64,000 nucleotides of DNA from Accumulibacter sp. (GTDB taxonomy: Bacteria > Pseudomonadota > Gammaproteobacteria > Burkholderiales > Rhodocyclaceae), in the NCBI GenBank assembly GCA_024235715.1, contig JACKLW010000007.1, positions 124,001-188,000 on the forward strand, in the 5' to 3' direction. Positions 1 through 10,200 of the stretch are shown here, piece by piece. The notes beneath the pieces are model-generated. The model was given only the letters and a program-made list of their open reading frames with translations. It did no database searches and was not told where the DNA came from. The position numbers and the translations under genes were made by a program. Numbering within the stretch: the stretch's first letter is position 1; each line of letters opens with the position of its first letter.

Positions 1-510
1 GTGTTGGGGGAATAGAGCTTGGCAGCCAGGGTCATTTCGATACCGGGCAGATAGAGCGCGAAGCCAATGGCGTCGACTATGTGGCGGACGAATCGCTTGC
101 CGTCACGGGTCTTCCCGAAGAGGGTCAAGCGCAGGACTGTGGCATCACCGGCGACGACGCGCAGGCCGTACCAGAGGGGAAAGCCGAACTGCGCATCGAC
201 CAAGGCCAGGAAATGATCGTTGAGGACCTCAAAGGCTGCGACCGACACCTGCATTCGGGCTTTGGCAAAGGCCTGCGCCGAGACTTCTCGCATCAGATCG
301 GCGCGGTTGGCCAGGTTGGCAAAGAACGCGTCCAGTTCCGACTGCACTTTGGAGGTGTATCCGCCGAGCAGGCAGGCAATCAGGCGGGGGAAACTGAGGA
401 CACCTGTTCGTGAGAACGCTTTTTCTGTCAGACGCGACTTGACGAAAAAAGCGTGAGAAAAAAGGAAGTTAGAAAATGAGTTAACGACGTTGACATAAAG
501 ATCGCTGCAT
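1..510 (-). mobile_element. IS4-like transposase, N-terminal fragment, runs off the left edge
   Basis: Reading the minus strand from about 510 down to 1 gives one open frame without stops. Its translation has the pattern of an IS4-type DDE transposase N-terminus: a SRLTEKAFSRTG-like segment, FPRLIACLLGGY, then FAKARMQVSVAAFEVLND and WYGLRVVAGDATVLRL. The last segment contains the Asp expected for the first catalytic residue. The rest of the catalytic domain lies beyond position 1. An in-frame TAA lies just upstream of the open stretch, and no ATG, GTG or TTG codon precedes the conserved region, so the 5' end is either mutated or uses an unusual start. Plus-strand open frames here are shadows. 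The family call rests on motif recognition only; the terminal inverted repeat was not identified. Confidence 0.72.
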
Positions 511-983
511 ATAAAATTTTACATCCGTATCAATGGGATACGGATTCTGCCGGGAGCCTTCCAGGCGCGCAACCCGTTTCTTTATTTGCTGATCGAATTA
601 TGACAATGGCGCGCTAGGTTGGGAGCATTGCGGTGAAGCCCCGCTTACCCGCTCGATTGCAATGCAGTGCTCGTTTCTGCAGTTGTGACGGCCTGCCAAC
701 TACAAGCCGTCGTCAGCAGGCGTGATGACTGGGGAAATGGCTGCAACCCATGGCTATGTCGAAATGACGAGGGGACAGCTGTTGAAAGACAGAACAAACG
801 TAGTCGGCGATCCCGACATGCTGGTCAAGGAAGCAGTAGATTTTTCCTTGATTGTGTTCGCCAGCGCACAGACGGTTCTTGAGCAGGCGGGTAGCCTGAG
901 ATTGTCGTCAATACCGATGATGGATGCTGAACTGGCAATCTCGCTGGTGGCATCCGGGATGGAATTTTGAAGAGGAAATCGAT
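511..983. other. Stretch without a recognisable gene
   Basis: The first part, about 480-560, is AT-rich compared with the rest of the window and probably contains the outer end of the flanking insertion sequence. An open frame at 722-970 (82 codons, plus strand) stops 13 nt before the CsbD-like gene. It has no ribosome binding site that I can see and resembles no family I recognise, so it is not called. Confidence 0.4.
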
Positions 984-1208
984 ATGAACTGGGATATCGT
1001 TGAAGGAAACTGGAAACAATTCAAAGGCAGGGTAAAGGTTCAGTGGGGCAAGCTTACTGACGACCAGCTTGATGTGATTGCCGGCAAACGTATCGATCTG
1101 GCCGGCAGGATTCAGGAGAGCTACGGCGTCACGACAGACGAAGCCGAAAAGCAGATCAAGAACTTTGAAGAACTCAACAAGGACTACCGTCCAAGCGATC
1201 CTTCCTGA
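984..1208 (+). CDS. CsbD family stress-response protein
   Basis: A 74-residue hydrophilic protein beginning MNWDIVEGNWKQFKG. This is the hallmark N-terminus of the CsbD/YjbJ family, followed by the expected W-G-K-L-TDDQLDVI and AGRIQESYGV..EEAEKQI segments. Family members are small, abundant proteins induced by general stress; their molecular function is unknown. The ATG at 984 is preceded by a good ribosome binding site (AGAGGAAAT, 971-979). A longer frame in the same register starts at 924 but lacks a site and adds residues foreign to the family, so the shorter start is preferred. Neighbouring BON and GlsB-like genes are typical companions in stress-related clusters of betaproteobacteria. 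Confidence 0.9.
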   Translation: MNWDIVEGNWKQFKGRVKVQWGKLTDDQLDVIAGKRIDLAGRIQESYGVTTDEAEKQIKNFEELNKDYRPSDPS

Positions 1209-2270
1209 TCCGGTTATGTTGAATACGGCGATCGGGCACGGATCGTGCCAGGTTCGTCAATACAGTCGATTATTCTGGTCGCCAGTCGTCGCTATAGGCG
1301 ACGGAAGGCGCGCCGAAAAATGATCGAACGAGTGTCGGCATTTTCGAATTTGCGAGTTGTTCTGCGATCTGTTTACAGGGACCTTCGCCCTTGCGCAAAG
1401 GATGTCGCGGCGTCGGCGTAGCTTGGCAGGCTGACATGACTCCACACCAATTCATCGCGATTCAAGTCCGGAGCAGATCCGGACAAGAAATGCAGCGCGA
1501 GACGCGCGTTAGTCGTGTTCACGAACTCTCTTACGCGGACGCCCCTGGGGCCGGCCAGCCATCGACGATCGGATGGGCCGGCCTTGTTCTCGAGACCATC
1601 ACCCGTTTGCCCAGTTCGGCAAGCAGGTCGGCGTTAGGCGCGTCTTGGTGCGCGCAGGACCAGAACGCATCGCTCGCATTGCCGGCGGACGCGGCGCTGA
1701 TCGCTTCTCTTAGGCCTGGGCTCGAGGACCGGCGTTTGTCCGCGCACGCCGCAATTCTTGCCGTGAACGGTATCGCGCCGAAAGCCAGACCCGTCCCGGA
1801 AGAACAGCTCGATCGGTTGCGCCGTCGTCTGCTCGGCAATGGCTGGATGCGTCTCGCACTGCCAGCGTTCAAATCAGCCGGATGTCTTTCCGGGTCGGGT
1901 GATCAGATGAACGGCCATCCCTGTTCGTGAAACATGAACTGGTCATGGGCTGTGAGGATCCATGCTTGCCGCCCTGCCTACGGATCAATGAGTAGGCACG
2001 CGACGTTCACCGGGCAGGCTGACAGCAAGCGCGCGTCAACCGCGGACGCCACCGCGGTGCTCGCGGAGGCTGTCCCTGCGCATGACGTATGTACGTCAGC
2101 GCACAGACTGAGCTCGTCACAGTGAATAGGCTGTGGTTGAGGATTCGACATCGTGTGCGGGTCACGCCGCGTCAGGTTCGCGGGTCGGTTCGGAAAGCGG
2201 CGCTGTTGCCTGCAGACCAAACGGAACGGAAAGCTGAGCGCAAAGCGTAGTCTTCGATACGGAGGCAATC
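1209..2270. other. About 1 kb without a supported gene
   Basis: Apart from the hairpin at 1235-1249, I find no convincing coding sequence. Open frames exist on both strands between 1391 and 1930 (179 codons on plus, 113 on minus), but high GC makes such frames common. Neither has a clear ribosome binding site or recognisable motifs. The last 10 nt hold the GGAGG ribosome binding site (2261-2265) of the decayed gene that follows. The region may be the remnant of an older insertion. Confidence 0.4.
1235..1249 (+). terminator. Small hairpin after the CsbD-like gene
   Basis: GGCACG, loop GAT, CGTGCC: a perfect 6-bp stem with a 3-nt loop, 27 nt after the stop codon. No T-run follows, so it may stabilise the 3' end rather than terminate. 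Confidence 0.35.
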
Positions 2271-2555
2271 ATGTCCTTGCTCGCATGGATCGCACTCGGG
2301 CTCATCGCCGGGTTCATCGCCAGCAGGATCGTTGGCGAAACCGGGCAGGGTGCGGCCAGGGACACCGTTCCTTGGCGTCGTCGGCGCAGTCACCGGCGGC
2401 TGGCTGTTCAATGCCTTTGCGATGGTCGCTGTCGGGGATTCACGCTTTACCGCCTGCTTGTCGCCGTAGTCGGCGCAAGTGCGCTGCTGCTGGTGTAGCA
2501 CGCGGTTTCGCGCCGCATTCGCGAAGTCCTGTTTGACGTGGGTCTGGAGAATTGA
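2271..2555 (+). pseudogene. Decayed GlsB/YeaQ/YmgE (transglycosylase-associated) membrane protein gene
   Basis: The start (ATG 2271 after GGAGG) encodes MSLLAWIALGLIAGFIASRIV, the typical first helix of the small GlsB/YeaQ/YmgE membrane proteins. After about residue 33 the family sequence (LGVVGAVTGGWLFNAF) continues in the +1 frame from about 2371. It returns to the original frame near 2430 (GFTLYRLLVAVVGASALLLV). A TAG at 2496-2498 then replaces the Tyr codon expected before HAVSRR, and the old reading frame can be followed to TGA at 2553-2555. Two compensating indels plus a nonsense codon indicate a pseudogene or, less likely, clustered sequencing errors. The intact relative would be a roughly 85-residue inner-membrane protein linked to stress. 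Confidence 0.75.
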
Positions 2556-2557
2556 TC

Positions 2558-2872
2558 ATGAGAACACTTGGGAAGTATCTTTGCGCACTGTTTCTGGCGG
2601 TGACGCTGGTCGCCGCCGCTGGCTGCGCGTCAACTTCGAAGCAGGAGGGGACCGGCGAGTATGTGGACGACAGCGTCATCACCAGCAAGGTGAAGGCCGC
2701 CATATTCAACGAGCCCAGCCTGAAGTCTGCCGAGATCAACGTCGAAACGTTCAAGGGCGCGGTTCAACTGAGCGGCTTCGTGAGTTCGCAGGCCGCGGTC
2801 AACAAGGCGGTTGCCTTGGCACGTGCCGTCGGTGGCGTAAGCTCTGTCAAGAACGACATGCGGGTCAAGTGA
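2558..2872 (+). CDS. BON-domain lipoprotein (OsmY-like)
   Basis: 104 residues. The N-terminus has a basic start, a hydrophobic core and a lipobox (VAAAGC), so the protein should be lipidated on the Cys at about residue 23 and anchored in the periplasm or outer membrane. The rest is a single BON domain: DDSVITSKVKAAIF, then EINVETFKGAVQLSGFV and the terminal VGGVSSVKNDMRV. BON domains bind phospholipid and are found in OsmY, DolP and related envelope proteins. The ATG at 2558 is chosen over a TTG two codons upstream because it begins a normal signal peptide. The gene starts 2 nt after the end of the decayed GlsB-like frame, so the two were probably one stress operon. Confidence 0.88.
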   Translation: MRTLGKYLCALFLAVTLVAAAGCASTSKQEGTGEYVDDSVITSKVKAAIFNEPSLKSAEINVETFKGAVQLSGFVSSQAAVNKAVALARAVGGVSSVKNDMRVK

Positions 2873-3022
2873 GCGATGACAGCTGGCGTCCACAACCGTA
2901 TGGTCCCATTCGGTGGCGGCCGTGATCAGCCAGCCTCGATGGAAAGAACGCCCGCAGCCAGGGCGATGGGCGAAAAGCGTGCGATCACCCGCTGATCACC
3001 CGCAGCGCCCTGCGAGCTAGCG

Positions 3023-4213
3023 ATGCCGTTGCCTGCCTCGCCATCCACCGATAGTCGCCATGTGCAGTCCCCGGCCGGCGAGACGGCGGCGGCGCCCGAC
3101 GTGACGCCACCCACGCTTCGTATCGGACCGGGCACGCAGAGCCTGTCGCTGGCCGTCCTCGCCACGATGGCCACGGTCTTCGCGTTGGAATGGGCACAGC
3201 TGTTCGTCATCACCCTGTTGCTCGGTCTTCTCTTCGCCTACACCCTGAATCCTCTGGTCGTCTGGCTGGAACAGATCAGGATACCGCGCGCGCTGGGTAG
3301 CACATTGGTGATGGTGGGGGTCGTATGTTCGCTCACGTTCGGGGCCTATTCGCTGCGTGGGCAGTTTCAGACCATTCTCGACCAGGTACCTGCGGCGGTG
3401 AGCAAGTTGTCGGCCGGCCTCGCCAGCGTACGCAAGGGCCAGACCAGTACCATGCAGAAGGTGCAAACGGCGGCCAGCGAAATCGAAAAGGCGACCAGCC
3501 AGGCGGCGGGCATTGATTCAACGCCCAGACGGCCGGCAACTCGCGTCGTCATCGACACGCCCGGCTTCAAACTCGGCGACTTCCTGTGGGCGAACTCCGT
3601 CGGCGCAGTGGGCGTGATCGGCCAGGCGGCGATGGTGCTCTTCCTGACTTTCTTCCTCTTGCTGTCAGGCGATACCTACAAGAGGAAGCTGGTGCGCCTT
3701 ACGGGACCGACGCTCTCGAACAGGAAGATCACCGTTCGCATCCTCGATGACATCAACGCATCGGTCCAGCGCTACATGTCCATGCTCCTGGCGACGAACG
3801 TGCTGGTGGCGCTGCTTACCTGGCTCGCACTGCGCTGGATCGGCCTCGAGAACGCCGGCGCCTGGGCAGTGGCCGCAGGCCTGCTGCATGTCATTCCCTA
3901 CTTCGGTCCTGCCGTTACCGCCGCCGCCATCGGCATGGCCGCCTTCATGCAGTTCGACACCCTGTCGATGGCGCTGCTGCCCGCGGGAGCCTCGCTGGCG
4001 GTCGCCACCCTGGTCGGGACCTTCGTCACCACCTGGATGACCGGCCGGATCGCCAGGATGAACACGGCTGCGGTATTCGTCTCGCTGCTTTTCTGGGCGT
4101 GGCTGTGGGGCATCTGGGGAATGCTCCTGAGCATCCCGATCACGGTCATCCTGAAAGTAGTGGCTCAGCATGTGGAGCAACTTGAGCCGGTGGCGGAACT
4201 GTTGGGAGAGTAG
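3023..4213 (+). CDS. AI-2E family (PerM/TqsA-type) membrane transporter
   Basis: A 396-residue multi-pass membrane protein of usual family length. Hydrophobic helices appear around residues 50-95, 98-120, 200-225 and in a dense block from 255 to 380. A hydrophilic, Ala/Gln-rich helical stretch at 120-165 corresponds to the extramembrane coiled segment of this family. The signature segments are VMVLFLTFFLLLSGDTYKRKLVRL, a conserved hydrophobic-to-SGD turn, and the HVIPYFGPAVT motif, with GIWGMLLSIPITVILKVV near the C-terminus. Members have been linked to export of small molecules, including autoinducer-2; the substrate here cannot be inferred. The first 35 residues are Pro/Ser-rich and probably cytoplasmic; the exact start is uncertain because the ribosome binding site is weak. 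Confidence 0.88.
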   Translation: MPLPASPSTDSRHVQSPAGETAAAPDVTPPTLRIGPGTQSLSLAVLATMATVFALEWAQLFVITLLLGLLFAYTLNPLVVWLEQIRIPRALGSTLVMVGVVCSLTFGAYSLRGQFQTILDQVPAAVSKLSAGLASVRKGQTSTMQKVQTAASEIEKATSQAAGIDSTPRRPATRVVIDTPGFKLGDFLWANSVGAVGVIGQAAMVLFLTFFLLLSGDTYKRKLVRLTGPTLSNRKITVRILDDINASVQRYMSMLLATNVLVALLTWLALRWIGLENAGAWAVAAGLLHVIPYFGPAVTAAAIGMAAFMQFDTLSMALLPAGASLAVATLVGTFVTTWMTGRIARMNTAAVFVSLLFWAWLWGIWGMLLSIPITVILKVVAQHVEQLEPVAELLGE

Positions 4214-4244
4214 GCCGCACAGGTTCCTCGCTGTGCTGTCCTGC

Positions 4245-4283
4245 ATGGCGATCCCGTTGTCAGAAAAGGACCTTTTCAATTGA
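4245..4283 (+). promoter_or_regulatory. Leader mini-ORF and palindrome over the ndvB-like ribosome binding site
   Basis: The ribosome binding site of the next gene lies inside a perfect 15-nt palindrome, GAAAAGGACCTTTTC (4263-4277). A 12-codon ATG-initiated reading frame (4245-4283) runs through it and stops with a TGA that overlaps the TTG start of the big gene. This could couple translation or sequester the site. It is visible in sequence only; function is not shown. Confidence 0.35.
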
Positions 4284-7200
4284 ACGTCGACAGCAAGCGC
4301 AGCCGCTATTTTCGGCCATCAAAAGCCCGGCTTCCCGATGATGGCGTGCTAGGCACCTTGCCCGACGCGGAACCCCCGTTGCGCTCCGAGTTGTACAGCG
4401 CCGATCAAATGGCCCTGCACGGCGAGGCGCTCGCGGCCACGCACAAGCTGATTCCCGGCCAGGCGCCGGACCTGCTTCTGGCTCGGCTGGCAGACAACGA
4501 GAGCACTCTGGTGGGTGTCAGCGAGCTGCTGACGACGGCGGCCACGGAGAGCCGCCGGATGATGCCGGCCGGCGAATGGCTGCTCGATAACTTCTATCTC
4601 ATCGAAGAGCAGATCCGCACGGCCAAGCGGCACTTGCCAAAAGGCTACAGTCGTGAACTCCCGCGCCTCGCGCACGGCCCGTCGGCCGGGCGTCCGCGGG
4701 TGTACGACATCGCGCTGGAGGCCATTGCGCACGGCGACGGCCGTGTCGATATCGACAGTCTCAGCGGTTTTGTGGCGGCGTATCAGGCCGTCAGCCCGAT
4801 GAAGCTGGGCGAGTTGTGGGCGATCCCGATCATGCTGCGGCTGGCAGTGATCGAGAATCTGCGTCGCGTCGGCATAAGAATCGCGGCGGGTTGGGCGGAG
4901 CGCAACCTGGCCGCTACCTGGGCGGACCTGATGGCGGAGACCGCAGTCAGTGATCCCAAGAGCCTGATCCTGGTGATCGCCGACATGGCGTGCTCGGATC
5001 CTCCGATGGTTGGCGGTTTCGTCGCCGAGCTCGCGCGGCGCTTGCAGGGACGCGGCCCGACTCTGGCGCTGCCCCTGACCTGGATCGAGCAGCGCCTGTC
5101 CGAGTCGGGTCTGACGATCGAGCACCTCGTGCAATCCGAGAACCAGCAGCAGGCCGCCGATCAGGTCTCGATCAGCAACAGTATCGGCAGTCTCAGGGTT
5201 CTCGGCGCGACGGACTGGCGCACATTCGTCGAGACACAGAGCGTCGTCGAGAACACGCTGCGTGAGGATCCAGCGGGCGTCTATGGCCGGATGGATTTCG
5301 CCACCCGTGACCGATACCGCCATGCCATCGAGAGGATCGCAAAGCAGGGCGCCCTGTCCGAGGGCGAGGTCGCGCGCCAGGCGGTCGAGCTCGCGCGCAT
5401 GGGTGCCGCGGCGATCGATGCTGGCGCCGGCACCAAGGATCGTGCAGGTCACGTTGGCTACTACCTGATCGACAAGGGCTTGCCGCAACTCGAACGGGCG
5501 GCGCAGGTTCGCCTTTCCGGCAGCGCGTCCTTGCGCAGAACGGCAGGCCGCTTCCAGCTACCTGTGTACCTGGGCGGCATCGCGCTGGTCACGGTGATTC
5601 TCTCGGGAAGCCTGCTGGCGCAGGCGTTTGCCGCCGGGGCGCCGGACTGGCTGCTGGCACCGGTCGGCCTCCTCTCGCTGCTGGCTGCAAGTCGATTGGG
5701 CGTCGCGCTGGTGAACTGGCTGGCAACGCTGCTGGTGGCACCGCATCCTCTGCCCAGAATGGACTTCAGCAAAGGCATCCCGCCCGAGGCGCGCACGCTG
5801 GTAGTGGTCCCTACCATGCTTACCAGCGCTGCGGGAGTGGAGGATCTGATCGAGGGACTGGAAGTGAGGTTCCTGGCGAATCGCGATGAACGTCTGCACT
5901 TCGGCCTGTTGACCGATCTCCACGACGCCCGTCAGGAATCGCTCCCGGAGGACGAATCGCTGCTGCAACTGGCGCGAACCAGGATAGGAGAGCTGAACGA
6001 GAAGTATGGCGCTGGCGGGGCCGGCATCAGGGACGACCTTTTCTGCCTCTTCCATCGCCCGCGGCGCTGGAACGCCAAGGACCGGCTGTGGATGGGTCAC
6101 GAGCGCAAGCGCGGCAAGCTGGCCGACTTGAACGCGCTGCTACGCGGTGGCGGCAAGGAAGCCTTTGCGCTCGTTGTCGGTGATCTCGCGGTCCTGTCAT
6201 CGGTGAAGTACGTGCTGACGCTCGACACCGATACGCAGCTGCCGCGCGATGCGGCGCGGCAATTCGTCGCTACCATGGCGCACCCGCTGAATCGCCCCGG
6301 CTACGATACAGCGAAGCAGCGTGTCACCGAGGGCTACGGCATCCTGCAGCCACGCGTGGCGATCGCCCTGCCGGGAACGAACCGCTCGCGCTATGCGTGC
6401 CTGTATGGAGGCGAGCCGGGCATCGACCCATACACGCGCGCCGTATCGGATGTCTACCAGGACCTGTTCGGCGAAGGCTCGTTCATCGGCAAGGGAATCT
6501 ACGACGTCGACGCCTTCGAGCAAGCGCTGGGCGGACGCTTCCCTGAGAATCGCGTTCTCAGCCACGATCTCCTGGAGGGGTGTCATGCGCGCTCGGCACT
6601 GTTGAGCGACGTGCATCTGTACGAGGATTGTCCGGCGCGCTACGGCGCCGATGTGAGCCGCCGCTACCGCTGGATCCGCGGCGACTGGCAGCTGGCGGGG
6701 TGGCTGCGCAGGCGTGTCCCGGGCGCGGCCTCCGGCACGGACCACACGCGGCGGAAGAATCCGCTCTCGATGCTGTCGCAGTGGAAGCTCTTCGACAACC
6801 TGCGGCGAAGCCTCGTCCCCGCGGCGCTGACGCTGCTCCTGCTGTCGGCATGGACGCTGCTCGCGCCGGCCTGGTTGTGGACGCTGGCGGTGATCGGGAT
6901 CATGCTCCTTCCCTCACTGTGCGCCGCCATCCTCGACATCTTCCGCAAGCCCGAGGACATGCACCTGACGCAGCATCTCGCAAGCATCGCGCGCTCGGCA
7001 TACCGGCACTTCGTGCAGGTCGTGTTCGAAATCGCCTGTCTCCCCTACGAGGCGTTCTTCAGTCTCGACGCGGTCTTGCGCACCACCTGGCGGATGCTTG
7101 TGACCCGCGCACGATTGCTCGAATGGATTCCGTCGGGGGAGGCGGATCGCCAGTCGCGCGAGCGCGACCCTGGCACGCTGGGCGCCTGTTTTCGGGCCAT

Positions 7201-10200
7201 GTGGTTCGCCCCGGCTGTCGCCGCCGTGGCCGCCATACATCTGGCGGCGTCGAAGCCAGCAGTGCTGGCGGCGGCGGGGCCGATCCTGCTCCTCTGGTTT
7301 GCCTCGCCGATCATCGCCTGGTGGATCAGCCGCCCGCTGGCGCCTCGCAAGGCGATCCTGAGCGGCGAGCAGACAGTCTTTCTGCGCGCGCTGTCGCGCC
7401 GTACCTGGGCCTTCTTCGACGACTTCGTCGGCCCGGAAGACCATTGGCTGCCACCGGACAACATTCAGCAGTATCGCGTTGCCGCGGTTGCGCACCGCAC
7501 GTCGCCCACCAACATGGGACTGGCGCTGCTGGCAAACCTTTCCGCCTACGACTTCGGCTATATCGTGGCCGGACAAGCCCTCGAACGGACGGCGAACACC
7601 CTGAACACGATGGACACGCTGGAACGTTACCGGGGGCACTTCTATAACTGGTATGACACGCAGACCCTGCGACCGCTGCTGCCACTGTACATCTCGACAG
7701 TAGACAGCGGCAACCTCGCGGGCCACCTGTTGACCCTCCGTGCGGGTCTGCTCGCCCTCGCCGACGACAGGATACTGCCGGCGCGGCTGTTCGAAGGCCT
7801 GGGCGATACGCTCGGGATTCTCCTCGGCGAGGCCGACGAAGCCGCCGTGGAGCAGGCGACGGCATTTCGCAACGAACTGGAATCGGCATCGGCTGCCCGT
7901 CCGGACGGTCTCGCGGCGGCGCGCGCTCGCCTCGAGCGCCTGGCGATGCGTGCCGCCGCACTTGCCACACAGGTCGCGGAGAGTCCGCAGGACGGGGACA
8001 TCAGGGCGCCCGGGCACGACGCAAAGGGACATGACGGGGGATGGGCCCAGGCGCTTGCGCGCCAATGCCGCGAGGCACTGGACGAACTGAACTTCCTGGC
8101 GCCGCGGCAAGTTCTGCCGTTGCCCGCGGCTGCGAAAGAGACCTTCGCCGAGAGCGCTGCAATACCGACGCTGCGCGAACTGGCGATGGCAGGCAGCGCC
8201 CCGGCCGGAGAAAGGATGGCGGCGATCGAGCGCGTGGCGCTGCAGTGCCTGCAACACGCGCGCATGGAGTATGGCTTCCTTTACGACGAACTGCGGCACC
8301 TGTTGAGCATCGGTTACAACGTGGCCGAACGGCGCGCGGACCCGGGCTACTACGACCTGCTGGCCTCGGAAGCGCGCTTGTGCAACTTCGTGGCGATTGC
8401 GCAGGGACAACTGCCTCAGGAGAGCTGGTTCGCCCTTGGGCGCCTGCTCACCGGCAAGGACGGAGAACCGGTTCTGCTGTCGTGGAGCGGTTCGATGTTC
8501 GAATACCTGATGCCGCTGCTGGTGATGCCGACCTACGACAACACGCTGCTCGACCAGACCTGCAAGGCGGCAGTGGCCAGGCAGATCGAGTATGGGCACC
8601 TGCGCGGCGTGCCCTGGGGACTGTCGGAATCCGGCTACAACGCGGTCGACGTGCAGCTCAACTACCAGTACCGCGCCTTCGGCGTACCCGGCCTGGGACT
8701 CAAACGAGGACTGGCCGACGATCTGGTTATTGCACCCTATGCCTCGGCCCTGGCGTTGATGGTGGCGCCCGAGCAGGCGTGCGTGAATCTGCAGCGCCTT
8801 GCGGCCGAAGGGTTCATGGGCCAGTTCGGCTTCTTCGAGGCGATCGACTACACGCCTGCACGGCAGCGACGCGGGCAAGCGCGAACGGTGGTGCGCTCCT
8901 TCATGGCCCATCATCAGGGCATGAGCCTGCTCGCGCTTGCCTATCTGGTGCTGGAGCGTCCGATGCAGCGGCGATTCGAATCGGAGCCGCTGTTCCAGGC
9001 AATCATGCTGCTGCTCCAGGAGCGCATTCCCAGGACTACGGCATGGTTTACGCACACCGCACAACTCTCGGCGGTACGCTCGCCGTCGGTTGCGGCGGAA
9101 ACGCCGATTCGCGTGTTCAGCAGCCCCGACACAGCGGTGCCGGAGGTGCAGTTGCTGTCGAACGGCCGCTATCACCTGATGGTCACCAATGCCGGCGGCG
9201 GCTACAGCCGCTGGAAGGATCTCGCCGTTACGCGCTGGCGCGAAGATGGCAGTTGCGATCACTGGGGCACGTTCTGCTACGTCCGCGATGCGCAGAGCAC
9301 GGCATTCTGGTCGACCGGCTATCAGCCGACGCGCAAGCGCCCCGAGCACTACGAAGCGATTTTTTCCGAGGGCAGAGCCGAGTTTCGCCGCCGCGATTCC
9401 GTGACCGGTGGCGAAGGCGCCGAAGGCGGCCAGTTCGAGACCCACACCGAGATCATCGTCTCGCCGGAGGATGACATCGAGTTGCGCAGGGTGCGCATCA
9501 CCAACCGCTCTCGGCAACGGCGGCCACTCGACGTCACCAGTTATGCCGAAGTGGTGATCGCGCCGCCGGCCGCGGACGCCATTCATCCAGCCTTCAGCAA
9601 CCTGTTCGTCCAGACCGAGATTCTGCGGGAACGCTGCGCCATCCTGTGCACCCGCCGGCCCCGCTCGGCCGGCGAGCAGGCGCCCTGGATGTTCCACCTG
9701 ATGACGGCACACGGCGCCGATGTCGGCGAGATTTCCTACGAGACCGATCGCCTGCGCTTTATCGGCCGCGGCAGAACGGCCGCCGCTCCCCTGGCGATGA
9801 GCGACCCCGCGCCGCTTTCCGGCGGTGAGGGTTCGGTGCTCGATCCGATCGTCGCCATCCGCTGTTCGCTGGCGCTTGATCCGGAGCAGACGGTCACCAT
9901 CGACATGGTGTTTGGCATCGGCAAGTCTCGCGACACGGTCTTGAGCCTGATCGAGAAATACCAGGACCGGCATCTCTCGGACCGCGTTCTCGATCTCAAC
10001 TGGACGCACAGCCAGGTGGTGCTGCGGCAGCTCAACGCCAGCGAGGCCGATGCGCAACTGTATGCGCGCCTGGCCAGCTCGGTGATTTACGCCAACGCGT
10101 CGCTGCGCGCGGACGCCGCTTTGCTCGGTACGAATTGTCGCGGGCAGTCGGGGCTGTGGGGGTACGGCATCTCCGGCGATCTGCCAATCGTTCTGCTACA

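Noticed and set aside
81-456. Plus-strand frames at the left edge
   Set aside because: The minus strand in the same place encodes a recognisable transposase N-terminus.
722-970. 82-codon frame before the CsbD-like gene
   Set aside because: No ribosome binding site and no family resemblance; could be real but unsupported.
1391-1930. 179-codon plus-strand frame as a hypothetical gene
   Set aside because: No ribosome binding site, no motif, and an overlapping open frame on the other strand; not enough to call.
6914-10057. 1,047-codon minus-strand frame inside the ndvB-like gene
   Set aside because: Same explanation: antisense shadow of a high-GC gene whose plus-strand product has complete catalytic motifs.
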